A DNA stretch of 64,000 bases from Pseudoips prasinana (lineage: Eukaryota; Arthropoda; Insecta; Lepidoptera; Nolidae), in contig OX621245.1 in NCBI GenBank assembly GCA_951640165.1, positions 18,592,330 through 18,656,329 of the forward strand. Reading direction: 5' to 3'. The notes beneath the pieces were generated by a model. It saw only the letters and a list, made by a program, of their open reading frames with translations. It did no database searches and was not told the origin of the DNA. Position numbers and translations under genes: made by a program. Positions 43,061 through 53,299 of this stretch are shown in pieces (the first letter of the stretch is position 1; each line of letters starts with the position of its first letter).

Positions 43061-43304
43061 GATAGCTAGATGCTCTCACCGGACCGGAAGTGATCGGCAA
43101 GGTTAAGCAACTACGCTTGCGTCAGTCCATAGATGGGTGACCGCCAAAGTGGTTTAATTTCTGAGCGTCTCCGTGCTTCGGAGGGCACGTTAAGCTATCG
43201 GTCCCGGTTGTAGTCTTTAGACAACAGTCGTTAAGGCCATGTCAGAGGCCTACTGGGCGGCTTGAATAACTCTGATACTAGGGTGACCACTGTCCATACG
43301 ATAA
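43061..43304 (+). mobile_element. 5S rRNA-headed SINE, copy 1
   Basis: The first about 85 bp follow 5S rRNA: 'gtgatcggcaaggttaagca' (the A-box region of 5S genes) and 'catagatgggtgaccgcc' (the C-box region). The rest, 'ttccgtgcttcgg'-like 'ccgtgcttcggagggcacgt', 'taagctatcggtcccggttg', 'ggcggcttgaataactctg' and 'gaccactgtccatacgataa', is shared with 49510-49757. It is a pol III retroposon and not a functional 5S gene, since the 5S part is incomplete and diverged. Confidence 0.8.
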
Positions 43305-43983
43305 GTATAGGTAGCGCCACGAGTTATGAGCGCTCTGTTTTAGTGGTGGGGATCTACGCATGTGTACACTCGCAAACAAAACAACTTAGGGACAAGTTAA
43401 AATTATGATTTAATTATTTAAAAAATGTCCTTATATTATTATGTAATTAATGCGAGAGTGCGTTTATTTGTTAATTCGTTTGTTAGTTTACAGTTAAAAG
43501 TAGGTAATCTCAAAAAACATGAAATTTTGTACAGAGATAGTTTGAACTATCTCTTTGCAAAATTTCCACCTGTGGAAGCGTCGAAATTTTGCGTTCTAGT
43601 GCATATGATAATAAATAAAAAACTTAATGTATTAATAATTGTTATTTATATTTGCAATTAAAAATAATGGCAGAATATTATAAGCACATAAGCCCGGCTT
43701 GTCTTTTTAACACCTGACTCTTTAGCATTTTTAATTATATAAATATCAAAATCATAAACGATCGTTAACAACTATTTACGTGACTGTACTTTCGAACTCA
43801 AATCAACGTGCGCCGAGATTGGGAGTTATGCAGCGACTGATTCTCCAATAGCCAATAGTGCGCAAGGACAGCGCCGGGCGCGGGCTCCCCTGCCCCCGCG
43901 CCTCAACCCTGTTACCAAACAGACCTAAAAATGCGTTCTGCGCAGATAAAGCGAGCGCTCATAACTCGTGGCGCTACCTATAC
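43305..43983. mobile_element. Non-autonomous DNA transposon with perfect 31-bp terminal inverted repeats
   Basis: 43305-43335 begins GTATAGGTAGCGCCACGAG and its exact reverse complement is at 43953-43983. The 679-bp element has an AT-rich centre and a G+C-rich right flank (about 43800-43930). A TA or TATA at the ends is compatible with a TA target duplication, but the boundaries could be two or three bases different. It sits right against the 3' end of the 5S-headed SINE. A 78-codon frame at 43425-43661 is not transposase-like. Inside, 'gagatagtttgaactatctc' (about 43534-43553) is a further palindrome. Confidence 0.8.
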
Positions 43984-44049
43984 CTAATTACAATATCTCA
44001 GATACTATGGAAATCTCAGAGTTCTTTTTCTACCTGACTTTGGTAACGC

Positions 44050-44650
44050 ATTTAATCCTGAAGATTTTGACATTCTCCTTGGTATACTGAGCTCATTTAA
44101 CATATGACCAACAGTGACTAATTGGGTTCAATCTTGTTTTGTTTGGCCGTCCATAAAGAGTCTGTATGAATGACACATTTTCGTCATGATGTATTACAAT
44201 TCCAGGCGTGCCGCAAGGTGGTGATCTGCCTCCGTTAGTTTTCGCTATATTTATTATGTCTATATATTCAATATCCACTAACAATATTTTCTTCATGCAA
44301 ATGATATTCTAATTTATTTCTATACACCGCTTACTACCAGGAAGGTTCATTAAGAGAGTGGATTCACACCCATGGACTTAAAATGAATCCACTGAAGACT
44401 ATCGTCATTGGAAGCTTTAGAGCGATTTGAAAGGGGACTGGGCACTACTTCCTTATGTCACTTTCGATGGTATGAATAATCCTTTTACTGACAAGGTCCA
44501 CAACTAAAAACAGTTAATACAGAGCTATTCGCATTAGCAGCTATCCTCGGGCGTCTTCGTAACTTCCTCCCTGTTCCCACAGAAACTGCGTTTGCCAGCT
44601 ATACCAGCTATTTTGGCCTCACAGAAGAACAACAAAATAAATTATATGCG
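44050..44650 (+). pseudogene. Decayed jockey-type reverse transcriptase fragment
   Basis: In changing plus-strand frames: TNWVQSCFV (before the turn), GVPQGGDLPPLVFAIFIMS (the GVPQGS...GPLLF motif of RT), then a hydrophobic block where FADD should be but is not, then HGLKMNPLKTIVIGS (the WL...NGL..N..KT region). Then stops. The order matches jockey-type ORF2. It is dead: several stops and frameshifts, and the catalytic DD is lost. Confidence 0.75.
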
Positions 44651-44784
44651 GAGGCTTGTAGCAATTTGTCAATATATTTGTAATTTTCAGTTATTTACTA
44701 GTCTGTAAGCCTACTGTATAAAAAAACGGTCGTTTGTAATTTTTGAAAAGGAGTGTATATAATGTTTATAATTAATGTATATAA

Positions 44785-45150
44785 TTTTTCACGGGGTATC
44801 CAGCCCCATGTGCGTTAACCGCTCCACCACCGCACCGTGGTTTTGAGACTCGAATTTAAACAATCCATTCGATATTCTTAACGCATTTATCAATTTTTAA
44901 GCCAGCTTACCGAAACCTACACGGCTCACAATGGCTGGAATGCCAATACTTAAATAGGACAATTCCAACAGATGGCGCAATAAATTACTCATTTTTTAAT
45001 ATTTATTAAATCATAGTTTTTGTTATTTAGTATGATTGCATTTATTATCTTTAGCATCTTTAAAATGAATTGTATAAATTTAAGTGCGGGTGGGAATCGA
45101 ACCCACGATCACCGGGCACGGGGTACCATGTGCGTGAATATAGTATACAA
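44785..45150 (-). mobile_element. tRNA-headed SINE remnants
   Basis: 44795-44835 (reversed: 'ccacggtgcggtggtggagc') and 45085-45150 (reversed: 'ggtgatcgtgggttcgattc', 'ccacccgcacttaaattta') are tRNA-like head pieces. They may be halves of one interrupted copy. The body is not recognisable. Confidence 0.5.
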
Positions 45151-45534
45151 TGTTAATTTATTATTTCATAAGCTAAACTTCCACAGATTCCTGAGGAAGA
45201 CTTCTTCACCGCCTTTCAATATTTTTCTAAGCATGAGATATTGAAACACTACATTTTATATAAAACGAAAGGAAATAAAAGCATTAGATTCATATTTATC
45301 TCTATAAATATGCTCACGAATTATTATTTCCTATACGTTTAAGCTAAATCTATCTTTTCGTTATCAAATAATTAAAAAATGCATAGCCTAACTCACTTCA
45401 CTATATTTATCGATAAGTTTTACAACTTGTTCAATTATTGAATAATTTGCCACTTTACATAAGACAATTAGCTTATTTATGTTTATTTATTATAGTAATG
45501 TTGTATTATATGTATAAATAATGCTCGCACTTGG

Positions 45535-45712
45535 GAAATGAGTCCCCCTGTCGCGGGGTACTATAGAAACATATAATTGATGGACATAAAGTACATCCAG
45601 ACTCAGATCAACTATTTATGGGTCACACAAATAGGTATCCTGTGCAGGAATCCAACCCGGGACACGAAGTGGCGAGGTGACTGTCCCAACCACTGCGCCA
45701 CACGGGCAGACA
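45535..45712 (-). mobile_element. SINE family C copy
   Basis: Reversed: 'tgcccgtgtggcgcagtggt', B-box region 'cgtgtcccgggttggattcc', then 'tgtgtgacccataaatagtt' and 'ctggatgtactttatgtcca', ending 'agtaccccgcgacagg'. Matches 54500-54700 and 60375-60538. Confidence 0.8.
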
Positions 45713-45915
45713 AAAAATATATATTATTATGTATTATTGTGTGAAATGTTTATAACATATTTTTATCTGAGAATTCATACTAAGTATTTGAAATATTTTA
45801 TAAAACCATTGCTTAGTATAATTAATTTATTGCAGCTGTTTACTCTACTTACAGTTGTAATCCATCCAAATGTTGTTTTAAAAGATCTCATTTAAGACCA
45901 TTAAACCGCCTACTG

Positions 45916-46054
45916 TACAGACGCCAGCACATCTAGCCACCGCAATCTGTCAAATTTCTTTTATAGATTTTCAACTATATCGCGTAAGCATAAGGTTCAA
46001 TTTTAATTGGGGAAATTTGACAGATTGGGGTAGCTTGATGTGCTGGCGTCTGTA
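45916..46054. mobile_element. Small MITE, copy 2
   Basis: The 139-bp element starts TACAGACGCCAGCACATC and ends GATGTGCTGGCGTCTGTA, with inverted similarity reaching about 40 bp inward (caatctgtcaaattt / aaatttgacagattg). If the outer TA is the target duplication, the element proper is CAGACGCC...GGCGTCTG, as in Tc1/mariner-type MITEs. Same family as 23440-23580. Confidence 0.8.
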
Positions 46055-46469
46055 TTTTTGTACTTTTTTGTTTGAGCGTGTACAATAAAGAGGATATTCA
46101 ATCTATCTATCGGAGCTCTTTATACCACCAACTCAGCAAATGACCTGCCTGACGGTAAGCAGTTTCCATGGTCTATAGAAGTTTGCTATTTGCTGACTAT
46201 TCGCCCATCCCTAATGAGCCCTAGCAATCTAACTCACACGCAACAACACAACATAGGTTTATTAACCTAATGTGTTGTTGCGTGTGAGTAGCTGCATAAA
46301 CATATTATGTAAGAAGCAGGTAATTCCCCAAAAACGTTGGGTCATATTCTTTTCCGTCTTTATACGGGGTTAAGCTTTATAAGTTATGTAGTGACTTATC
46401 TGCTACAACTATGAAATTTCTATAGTATAATATAACTGCTACAGTTATTTAGCAATTATTTTTTACATT
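46055..46469. other. Non-coding stretch with a hairpin
   Basis: 46233-46288 is an inverted repeat with 18-bp perfect outer arms (CTCACACGCAACAACACA / TGTGTTGTTGCGTGTGAG) and a diverged inner part. It is probably the core of a foldback element. Nothing else recognised. Confidence 0.6.
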
Positions 46470-46712
46470 ACGGGCCCGTGCTTTTCACTCCGGAGGTCGT
46501 GGGTTCGATTCCCACCTATGACAGATATTTGTGTGCATGAACATGTCTGTTTGTCCTGAGTCTTGTTGTAATTATCTATATAAGTATGTTTTAATAAAAG
46601 AAAAGTAGTATATGTAGTATAACAGTTATCTGGTTTGAGTACATAGTACAAGCTCTGCTTAGTTTGCATCAGATGCCCGTGTGTAAATAATGTCCCAGTA
46701 TATTATTTTTTA
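46470..46712 (+). mobile_element. SINE family A copy
   Basis: 'cgggcccgtgcttttcactc', B box 'cgtgggttcgattcccacct', body to 'atctatataagtatgt', 'agctctgcttagtttgcatc' and 'gtgtaaataatgtcccagta'. The 5' edge of the head is missing. Confidence 0.8.
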
Positions 46713-47400
46713 TATTATTCGGTATTGTTACTTAATTAATTATAAACTACTGTTCTATATTTGTTTTGCCTCATACTCATAAGTCAAGGGTAGTAGCTAC
46801 AATATATATAAATAAATGACAAGATTTAAATCAAATCACACTTTATAAAACCATGCAATGTCTTTGTTTGTATTAAACAAACTGGTCCTCAAACCAAAGA
46901 GCGTTCCCTGTGGTTTATTTATACGGCTAGATTCAAAGATGTTTCAAACAATATCCCGTTTAACCCCTTTAGCTTTGGTACGGCCTTGTCCAGACTTGAT
47001 ATGGTGCCTAGTATTTAACAAAGCTCCCAACTCCCAAAGGGTAGGGATGTACGTACATTGGAAACCAACCATTGCCTTTCATTTCGTCCCCAAATTAACA
47101 CTACTTGGAATCAGAGTGTCGTGTGTTAGGTTACATTTTGCTTTGTTGACTTGTTGGCATGAATGTCTAATACTACAGTATAATGTAGGTATAGAAGTTA
47201 ATCTTGGTAATGAGCGAGGATATCTAACAAACTTGTTCGCATTTGAATATATATCTACTAAAGAAAGAAGTCAGGTTTTGTAGATAATACAATACCTCCC
47301 GTCCCTATGTATTAGTATGATACATCATGGTGAACCAACGCATGTATATAAGTTGTAGTAATACCATAGTATAAAGCATGTCGTCATCCGTCATGGCGTC
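46713..47400. other. Non-coding stretch with a 141-codon frame of doubtful status
   Basis: A plus-strand frame starts ATG at 46858 and runs to 47283. It has no recognisable domain, and its codons (many L, V, C, F, K) do not resemble a known family. No promoter or flanking exon supports it. It is listed for completeness and most likely fortuitous or repeat-derived. Confidence 0.25.
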
Positions 47401-47535
47401 ATCTTTCTTGATTTTAGGCCGATATTGATAATTCTTCTTGACAGAAAAACCCAATTACATTTTTGGCCCATCCTAGATTTAAACCCAGGACCTGCGCGGT
47501 TAAATATGCCTGCAAGTACACTAACGGGGCAGTCA
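47401..47535 (-). mobile_element. SINE with a fourth tRNA-like head (family D)
   Basis: Reversed: 'gactgccccgttagtgtact', B box 'ggtcctgggtttaaatctag', 'gatgggccaaaaatgtaatt' and 'gggtttttctgtcaagaag'. The 3' part differs from families A to C. Confidence 0.65.
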
Positions 47536-48164
47536 TCATTAAAAAGAACATACATAAATTTAAGGGCTTGGCACTTGTTTGTGTAGCAGTCTCCATTTAT
47601 CCCGTTGTAGAGTCGAACAGGTAGTTTGTAAAAAAAAAAACAACTGATATTAATAATATAGTATGTACCTAGTTAATATTATTTCATTTAGCGAGGATCA
47701 AACAGATACAAAAGGGCAATGAAATAAACGTCGCGTACCCGAGTAGGTAAGAGACATCGCGGTAAGCAGATGACTTAATATTCGTACGTCTTGCCTCAAC
47801 TCCGCGAGACTACTTCCTGATGTAATTGTATGGCGCGCCATGAATAATATCTGTGAATAAATAATATGTGGTTGATATATGCTGTTCTTCTAATATAGAC
47901 CATAAAAAGGGTATAAAATTGGTTATTTTTAAAGATGTCTCATAATATTATCGACATTGTGCAATTTGATCTTAAAATCCTAAGGTTACAACTATTTAGA
48001 TTAGTTAGGTTAGAAATTTGCTGTGTAGATAGTTGAGTAACGGATTATGCACAAGAACTAAATAAATTTGGATATGTATAGTAATTTTTTTTTGCTGCTA
48101 ATGACATAATAATCCTGAAAAGAATACAAAACGGTGACAAGAATTAAAAAAAAAATATTAAAAT
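47536..48164. other. AT-rich non-coding stretch
   Basis: No recognisable feature. Confidence 0.35.
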
Positions 48165-48478
48165 ATAAAAAAAACCGGCCAAGTGCGAGTCGTACTCGCG
48201 CACGAAGGGTTCCGTACCATTATCTATAAAAACGAGCAAACGATTCACGTTTGTTGTATGGCTCGCATACAACAAACGTGAATTATTTGCTTAAATGTTT
48301 ATTTTATTTTGTTTTCTAGTATTTGTTGTTATAGTGGCAACAGAAATACTTCATTAGTGAAAAATTCAACTGTCTAACGATCACGGTTCATGAGATACAT
48401 CCTGGTGACAGACGGACAGACAGCGAAGTCTTAGTAATAGGGTCCCGTTTTACCCTTTGGGTACGGAACTCTAAAAAT
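48165..48478 (+). repeat. Interspersed repeat with 'ggttccgtacc ... ggtacggaac' ends
   Basis: It starts 'aaaccggccaagtgcgagtc' and 'gcacgaagggttccgtacc', and ends 'agggtcccgttttaccc', 'tttgggtacggaac'. This is a very common lepidopteran repeat by memory of its words. Inside, 48243-48260 and 48266-48283 are perfect 18-bp inverted arms. A truncated copy of its start lies at 49758-49803. No coding capacity. Confidence 0.75.
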
Positions 48479-49509
48479 TATAATCGTTATTATGGAAGTG
48501 TTTTTGTTTCTTGCCTGTTCATGGCTTACCTCTCAATCTGATCTCCCTAAGATTCAGAACGAAAGCAGAATGCAGATTATACTGCGGAGTAACTAGGAAA
48601 GCAATAAACGAGGAATTTGTTTAGGTTAAAAAGCTGTAGTCACTTTTCGGGTGATGTTTTCCTTATCCTACAAATTCTATTTACATCTTAAGTACGGAGA
48701 GAAGGAGAGCACGTTAATTTGGTGGTTTCGGTTTAGTGGTCCGTAATAATTGTTGCGGTAATCAGAAACATTCCCGCTTTTATATCCAGATGGTTACAAT
48801 TTAAAATTGATATCTCGGTCCAATGGTATGCTATTTTTACCCAAGTATGTTTGTCTACAAAACTAACAAAATCTAATTTTACAAAGATACGTGAAAATTA
48901 AGTTAATATAATATATATAAAAGTTGTGAACTTTTATATTGTGTTCCTAATATATTTAAAAGACCAGCTTTACGTACGTAGATAGTCACCTGAACATGTA
49001 TTTATAATTTTATGAGTAGGAAACAATTATATATATTTTCTAATCTCCCGAAATTACCCACTTAGCAATAAATGATAAGTCAACATTAAAATTTCCCTAA
49101 AACTAACGAAGTTAAATGCGTTAAAAAATGTGTTACTAAAATAATGCACGATACTAACTTATGACATCATCTGTAGTGGAAACGTAGAAGCTCTATTCTA
49201 ACAATCATTTTGATTGAAAGGAACAGAAAAAGTCCTCATTATCTGCCGATTTTAAATATTTTTTCCTTTCTGTATTATATTTATGTTCATTTTTTATTTA
49301 CCTTTAATAAATTCAATATCAGTCAGATCCCTTTTTGTAAAAGGATCCACTTTGCTGCTCTACATTAAATCAAAAAGAATAAATATTTTTGCTAGGTATT
49401 CAATAATTTGAAACAATTCAGTACACGTGACTTAGTAGAGTATATGTCTAAAAGAAACCGTGTATTATTTTCATAAATCGCAAATAAATATAAATATTTA
49501 TAAAGCCAA
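48479..49509. other. AT-rich non-coding stretch
   Basis: No recognisable gene or repeat boundary. Confidence 0.35.
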
Positions 49510-49757
49510 GCGCTCCCAGCCAGTTGCGCTCACCGGTCGGTAAGTGATCGGTGAGGTGAAGCACCTACACACGCGGTCAGTTTATGGATCGGTGATCGTC
49601 ACAGTGGTTTAATTAAGAGCGTTTCCGTGCTTCGAAGGGCACGTTAAGCTATCGGTTGCTGTCGTTAGACAACAGTCGAGAAACCATGTCAGAGCGGGCG
49701 GCTTGAATAACTCTGTTACCATGGTTACCACTGCCCATACGATAAATAAAGAAGAAA
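49510..49757 (+). mobile_element. 5S rRNA-headed SINE, copy 2
   Basis: Same family as 43061-43304: 'ggtaagtgatcggtgaggtg', 'aagcacctacacacgcggtc', 'gtttatggatcggtgatcg', then 'ccgtgcttcgaagggcacgt', 'taagctatcggttgctgtcg', 'ggcggcttgaataactctgt' and 'ccactgcccatacgataaat' with an A-rich end. It is directly followed by the 5' start of the repeat family of 48165-48478 (49758-49803). Confidence 0.8.
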
Positions 49758-49803
49758 AAACCGGCCAAGTGCTAATCGGACTCGCCCATTAAGTGTTCCG
49801 CAG

Positions 49804-50696
49804 CAGCAAGTATTTCAGTTGATTAAATGAAAGGTAAATTGCGGTTTACGATTTATGACGCATTAAAAAAACTACTTACTAGATTTCGTTCAAACCAATT
49901 TTCGTTGTTAGTTTAAATAATATATTTTCTTTACGTGCAAAATAATAAAAAAAATTACTTTTTTATGTGGTTTCTAACTTAGAACAAAGTAGTATTATTA
50001 CAAAATCCAATTTGATATTTTTTTTGGGATTTCGCGGAAAAGTGAGAGGAGAAACAAGAAGATTGAGATTGAGATTCCTAATTGGGTTGGACATATATTC
50101 GAATTTAAGTGTCCGTAATCACAGACAGTACTGTTGGTTAAAGTCTAGACTAGTAATCCAAATATAACCCAAATAAGATGAAAATTGTATCAATAGGAAA
50201 CGTGATACTGTTGTTCTGGCCACCAAAAGACTAACGATTAGAACAGTATATTTTCAATTTAGAAACACTATTTTATTTTATACATAAACAATTCACACTA
50301 GAATTGTGTCAATTGTTTACCTGATTCCTAAACGCGTAGCAATTTGAATTTAATCTGATTACCTACTAGTTTAATTTAGTTTAAACGACATCAATTTATC
50401 TGGAGGTCTGAAATTACTCTATTGTGATAATTACCTATTGCACTGCAGGTAATTATAGTTTCATATATGAACCTATATGTGCACATCTATAAATCATTAT
50501 GTAAGTATAATATAAGTCATTATGTGTTATGTAATAATGGTGCCAGTAGAAATTAGCACAAAGATGCTAGCTAGTTTATATTCACTAAAAATATGCATTG
50601 TAACTAAAAAATATAGGAGCATACAAATAATGTTCTCTAATCAAATAATTCAGTTCTTCGGTTTGTATAGAAAGTATTTTGTCAAATTATTTTATC
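49804..50696. other. AT-rich non-coding stretch
   Basis: Short plus-strand frames (49967-50167, 50522-50881) have no recognisable features; the second runs into the RTE tail. Nothing else seen. Confidence 0.35.
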
Positions 50697-50935
50697 ATCA
50701 TCATGTCAGGCAAAGTGCGTCCACAGCTGGACAAAATCCTCCCCAAAGAATGTGGGGATATGCCATAATCGTCACGCTTGGCAGACGGGCTGGCGATCGC
50801 AGTTCACAGAAAAATGCTGCTGCCCGTTCTCTGGTAGGTATTCCCTCTGAAGATTTTTACGCCCCCCACGGGATGAAATAAGGCGATAATATTCTATGCC
50901 ATCACCACACAGCAAATATTGATTAGATAGATATT
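50697..50935 (-). mobile_element. RTE-like retrotransposon 3' region
   Basis: Reversed: 'tttgctgtgtggtgatggca', 'cttatttcatcccgtgggg', 'ccgtctgccaagcgtgacga', 'ttggggaggattttgtccag' and 'ctgtggacgcactttgcctg', ending in gatgatgat. Close to 11550-11760. Confidence 0.75.
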
Positions 50936-51976
50936 TATCAAGTTGTTTACTTTCATGAGTAGGATAAGATTATAAAGAGTCTCAATCCGTTTATGTTAAA
51001 CGTAGAAATAGTAGTGTAAAAAATCATTAAAGTTAAAACTACCAAATTCCAGGCACCCTATTACCAGACAAAGAAACTTTCCAAATAGCTATTACCTCAA
51101 AACAAATACCTGAAAATGTTGTTAGTTTAATTTTCTGTTTGCTAACCTCGAGTTTGCCAATATCAATTATCCTTTTACTGATAACTCAACTTGGTAACTG
51201 ATCCGGAAGTATTTGATCAATATTGAAATCAATTATAATTTCGTATTCAAATAGTTACAAACTCGTAGATATTTATGTGTGTTGCCAGCCCGGTGTATGT
51301 TGAGTCTTCAATGAATCGTTATGTGGGGTTTACACGCGTCGCTTTCCGCCGCGCGGCTAGTAGCTTGAAAAATCGCCTCACGAAGCCCCATCGCGAGCTT
51401 ATTTACACAGGTGACTAAAATCGTATACAATGTACACCTATAATTCAGCGGTCGATCGCCTACAACTGATCGCTAAACGGTTGATTTTAGTCACCAGCCG
51501 CATGCGGCCAGTCGCCGCGTGGCCCAAGTTGGATGATCCCCAACTTAGGGGCTTGCAACTTTAGTCACTTGCGACCTAGTCGAATTACCATTTAGACGAT
51601 CGATTATTTTCGCGAGGCTAATATCGTAAGGTTTTTGTTACCGTTGTAATCACCACATTAGCATAACCGACAACCAGAAATTGCATAGGCATTAATAATA
51701 ATTATTATTAATTCCTTTGCAGTTTTTTTGGTGTGACTATTTTATTCAATAGTCACACCGTTACATGTGTAAAGAACTTTTTAACGTTTTACTAGAACAT
51801 AAAACATCGGCTTTCCTGCTCCCTCATATAGGAAATTTCACCTTTGTTCATAATTTTTAGAGCAAAATCTATTTTGCACGGTAGAATATCCGTCAGGTAT
51901 TTGAAGTGACCCCTATCGGGCTCGTGTTCCTATTTTTGCATACAATCAAGACTTAATAGGTAAAAGTTGAGTTATA
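50936..51976. other. Non-coding stretch with inverted repeats
   Basis: 51310-51640 is richer in G+C and contains an inverted pair (ggtgactaaaatc at about 51410 and its reverse at about 51491-51505) and 'cgccgcgcggc' words: probably an old foldback or DNA transposon. 51730-51741 and 51748-51759 are perfect 12-bp inverted arms (ggtgtgactatt). No gene. Confidence 0.4.
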
Positions 51977-53299
51977 CTAGGTGGCGCAAAAGTACTGGCA
52001 CTAAAGAAAATACTTTTTTTTTTTTTATATGACATTTTCTGTCATTCTGTTGTTGAAAATTGTGTAGTGAACAAATGTAAAATACACTGAAAATAAACAT
52101 GGACCGTTTTACTCCCCAAGAACGTGGAATAATTGTGTCAATGTTCTTACGGAATAATTCATCAGTGATAAGAACACAACGTGAATTTCGTCGACGATTT
52201 CCCCACCGTCCGGCACCGATTGGTCGCACAATTCGACGCTTTGCCACACGCCTTGAAGCAACTGGCTCAACATTGGATAGACCTAAGTCTGGGAGACCAA
52301 GAACAGGCCGTTCAGCTGAAAATATCGATGCTGTGCGCGAAGATGTGGAAGAGTGTCCAGAAACATCAACGAGGCGACGTGCCACGCAATTGGGCATTTC
52401 CAGACGGACCCTGCAGCGTATTTTGGTGAAAGACTTAAAGATGTTCCCGTATAAAACTCAAATGACTCATCAGCTGCTGCCTGCTGACCACCGAGCTCGT
52501 CTAGATTACTGCCAGCGCGTCATAAACCTCAACCTTGAAGAGGATGATTTTCCTTCAAAATTGGTTATGAGTGACGAAGCGCATTTCCATCTCTCAGGGC
52601 ATGTCAATAAGCAGAATACTCGGTTCTGGGGCACTGATAATCCGCGCATTATTCAAGAAAAACCTCTACACACACTAAAAGTTACTGTATGGTGTGGCAT
52701 CTGTGTTGACAGAGTGATCGGACCCTATTTTTTCGAAGACGCTGGAGGCAATGCGATTACTGTCACTGGAGAACGCTACAGAACCATGTTACGTGAGTTT
52801 TTGATACCCAGTTTGGACGAATTGGGGCTGGAGCACATCTGGTTTCAACAAGACGGCGCTACGGCACACACAGCGCGCGACACTATGGACTTAGTGAGGG
52901 ACGCTTTTCCAGGCCGAGTTATCTCTCGTTTTGGCGATTTGCCTTGGCCTGCAAGATCACCCGATCTGACCAGTCCAGACTTCTTTCTTTGGGGTTTTTT
53001 GAAATCTCGGGTGTATGTGAACAAGCCACAGACTCTCGCAGCTCTAAAAGAAAACATTCGTCAAGAAATAACGAACATATCGCAGGAAGTGTTACGGCAA
53101 GTTATGCAAAATGTCATAAATAGGGCTCAAATGTGTATCAACTCTGGAGGTCACCATTTAAAAGACATCATCTTTAAATCCTAATGGTACGAAATTTAAT
53201 GGCACAAATATACATTTAAAAAAATCTAAATCTAGTTTTCTAATTTAGAAAAAATGTTATAGCTGAACCAAATAGGGTCTTTACTTTTGCGCCACCCGT
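51977..53299 (+). mobile_element. Complete DD41D Tc1/mariner-type transposon
   Basis: The ends are inverted repeats: 51980-51994 GGTGGCGCAAAAGTA and its exact reverse complement at 53282-53296, with weaker similarity around them. TA dinucleotides flank the proposed ends (51975-51976, 53300-53301). Length is about 1323 bp with one uninterrupted transposase frame. The two outermost bases differ between ends. Confidence 0.88.
52099..53184 (+). CDS. DD41D transposase, intact (361 aa)
   Basis: Cut-and-paste transposase of the IS630-Tc1-mariner superfamily. The ATG at 52099 follows ATAAAC. An N-terminal helix-turn-helix (FTPQERGIIVSMFLRN ... SVIRTQREFRRRF) is followed by the AT-hook-like GRPRTGR and a second HTH (ATQLGISRRTLQRIL). 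The catalytic residues are D in MSDEAHFHL, D in QQDGATAH, and D in SPDFFLWG, the last 41 residues after the second. That spacing is DD41D, as in the rosa group, and differs from mariner (D34D) and Tc1 (D34E). The C-terminal part ends SGGHHLKDIIFKS. No stop or frameshift; the copy could be recent. Confidence 0.9.
   Translation: MDRFTPQERGIIVSMFLRNNSSVIRTQREFRRRFPHRPAPIGRTIRRFATRLEATGSTLDRPKSGRPRTGRSAENIDAVREDVEECPETSTRRRATQLGISRRTLQRILVKDLKMFPYKTQMTHQLLPADHRARLDYCQRVINLNLEEDDFPSKLVMSDEAHFHLSGHVNKQNTRFWGTDNPRIIQEKPLHTLKVTVWCGICVDRVIGPYFFEDAGGNAITVTGERYRTMLREFLIPSLDELGLEHIWFQQDGATAHTARDTMDLVRDAFPGRVISRFGDLPWPARSPDLTSPDFFLWGFLKSRVYVNKPQTLAALKENIRQEITNISQEVLRQVMQNVINRAQMCINSGGHHLKDIIFKS

Noticed and set aside
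43061..43160. A 5S rRNA gene
   Set aside because: Only part of the 5S sequence is present, it is diverged, it continues into a SINE body, and a second copy has the same structure.
46858..47283. 141-codon plus-strand frame starting with ATG as a gene
   Set aside because: No domain, no flanking promoter or splice logic, odd composition. Kept only as a doubtful stretch in the feature list.
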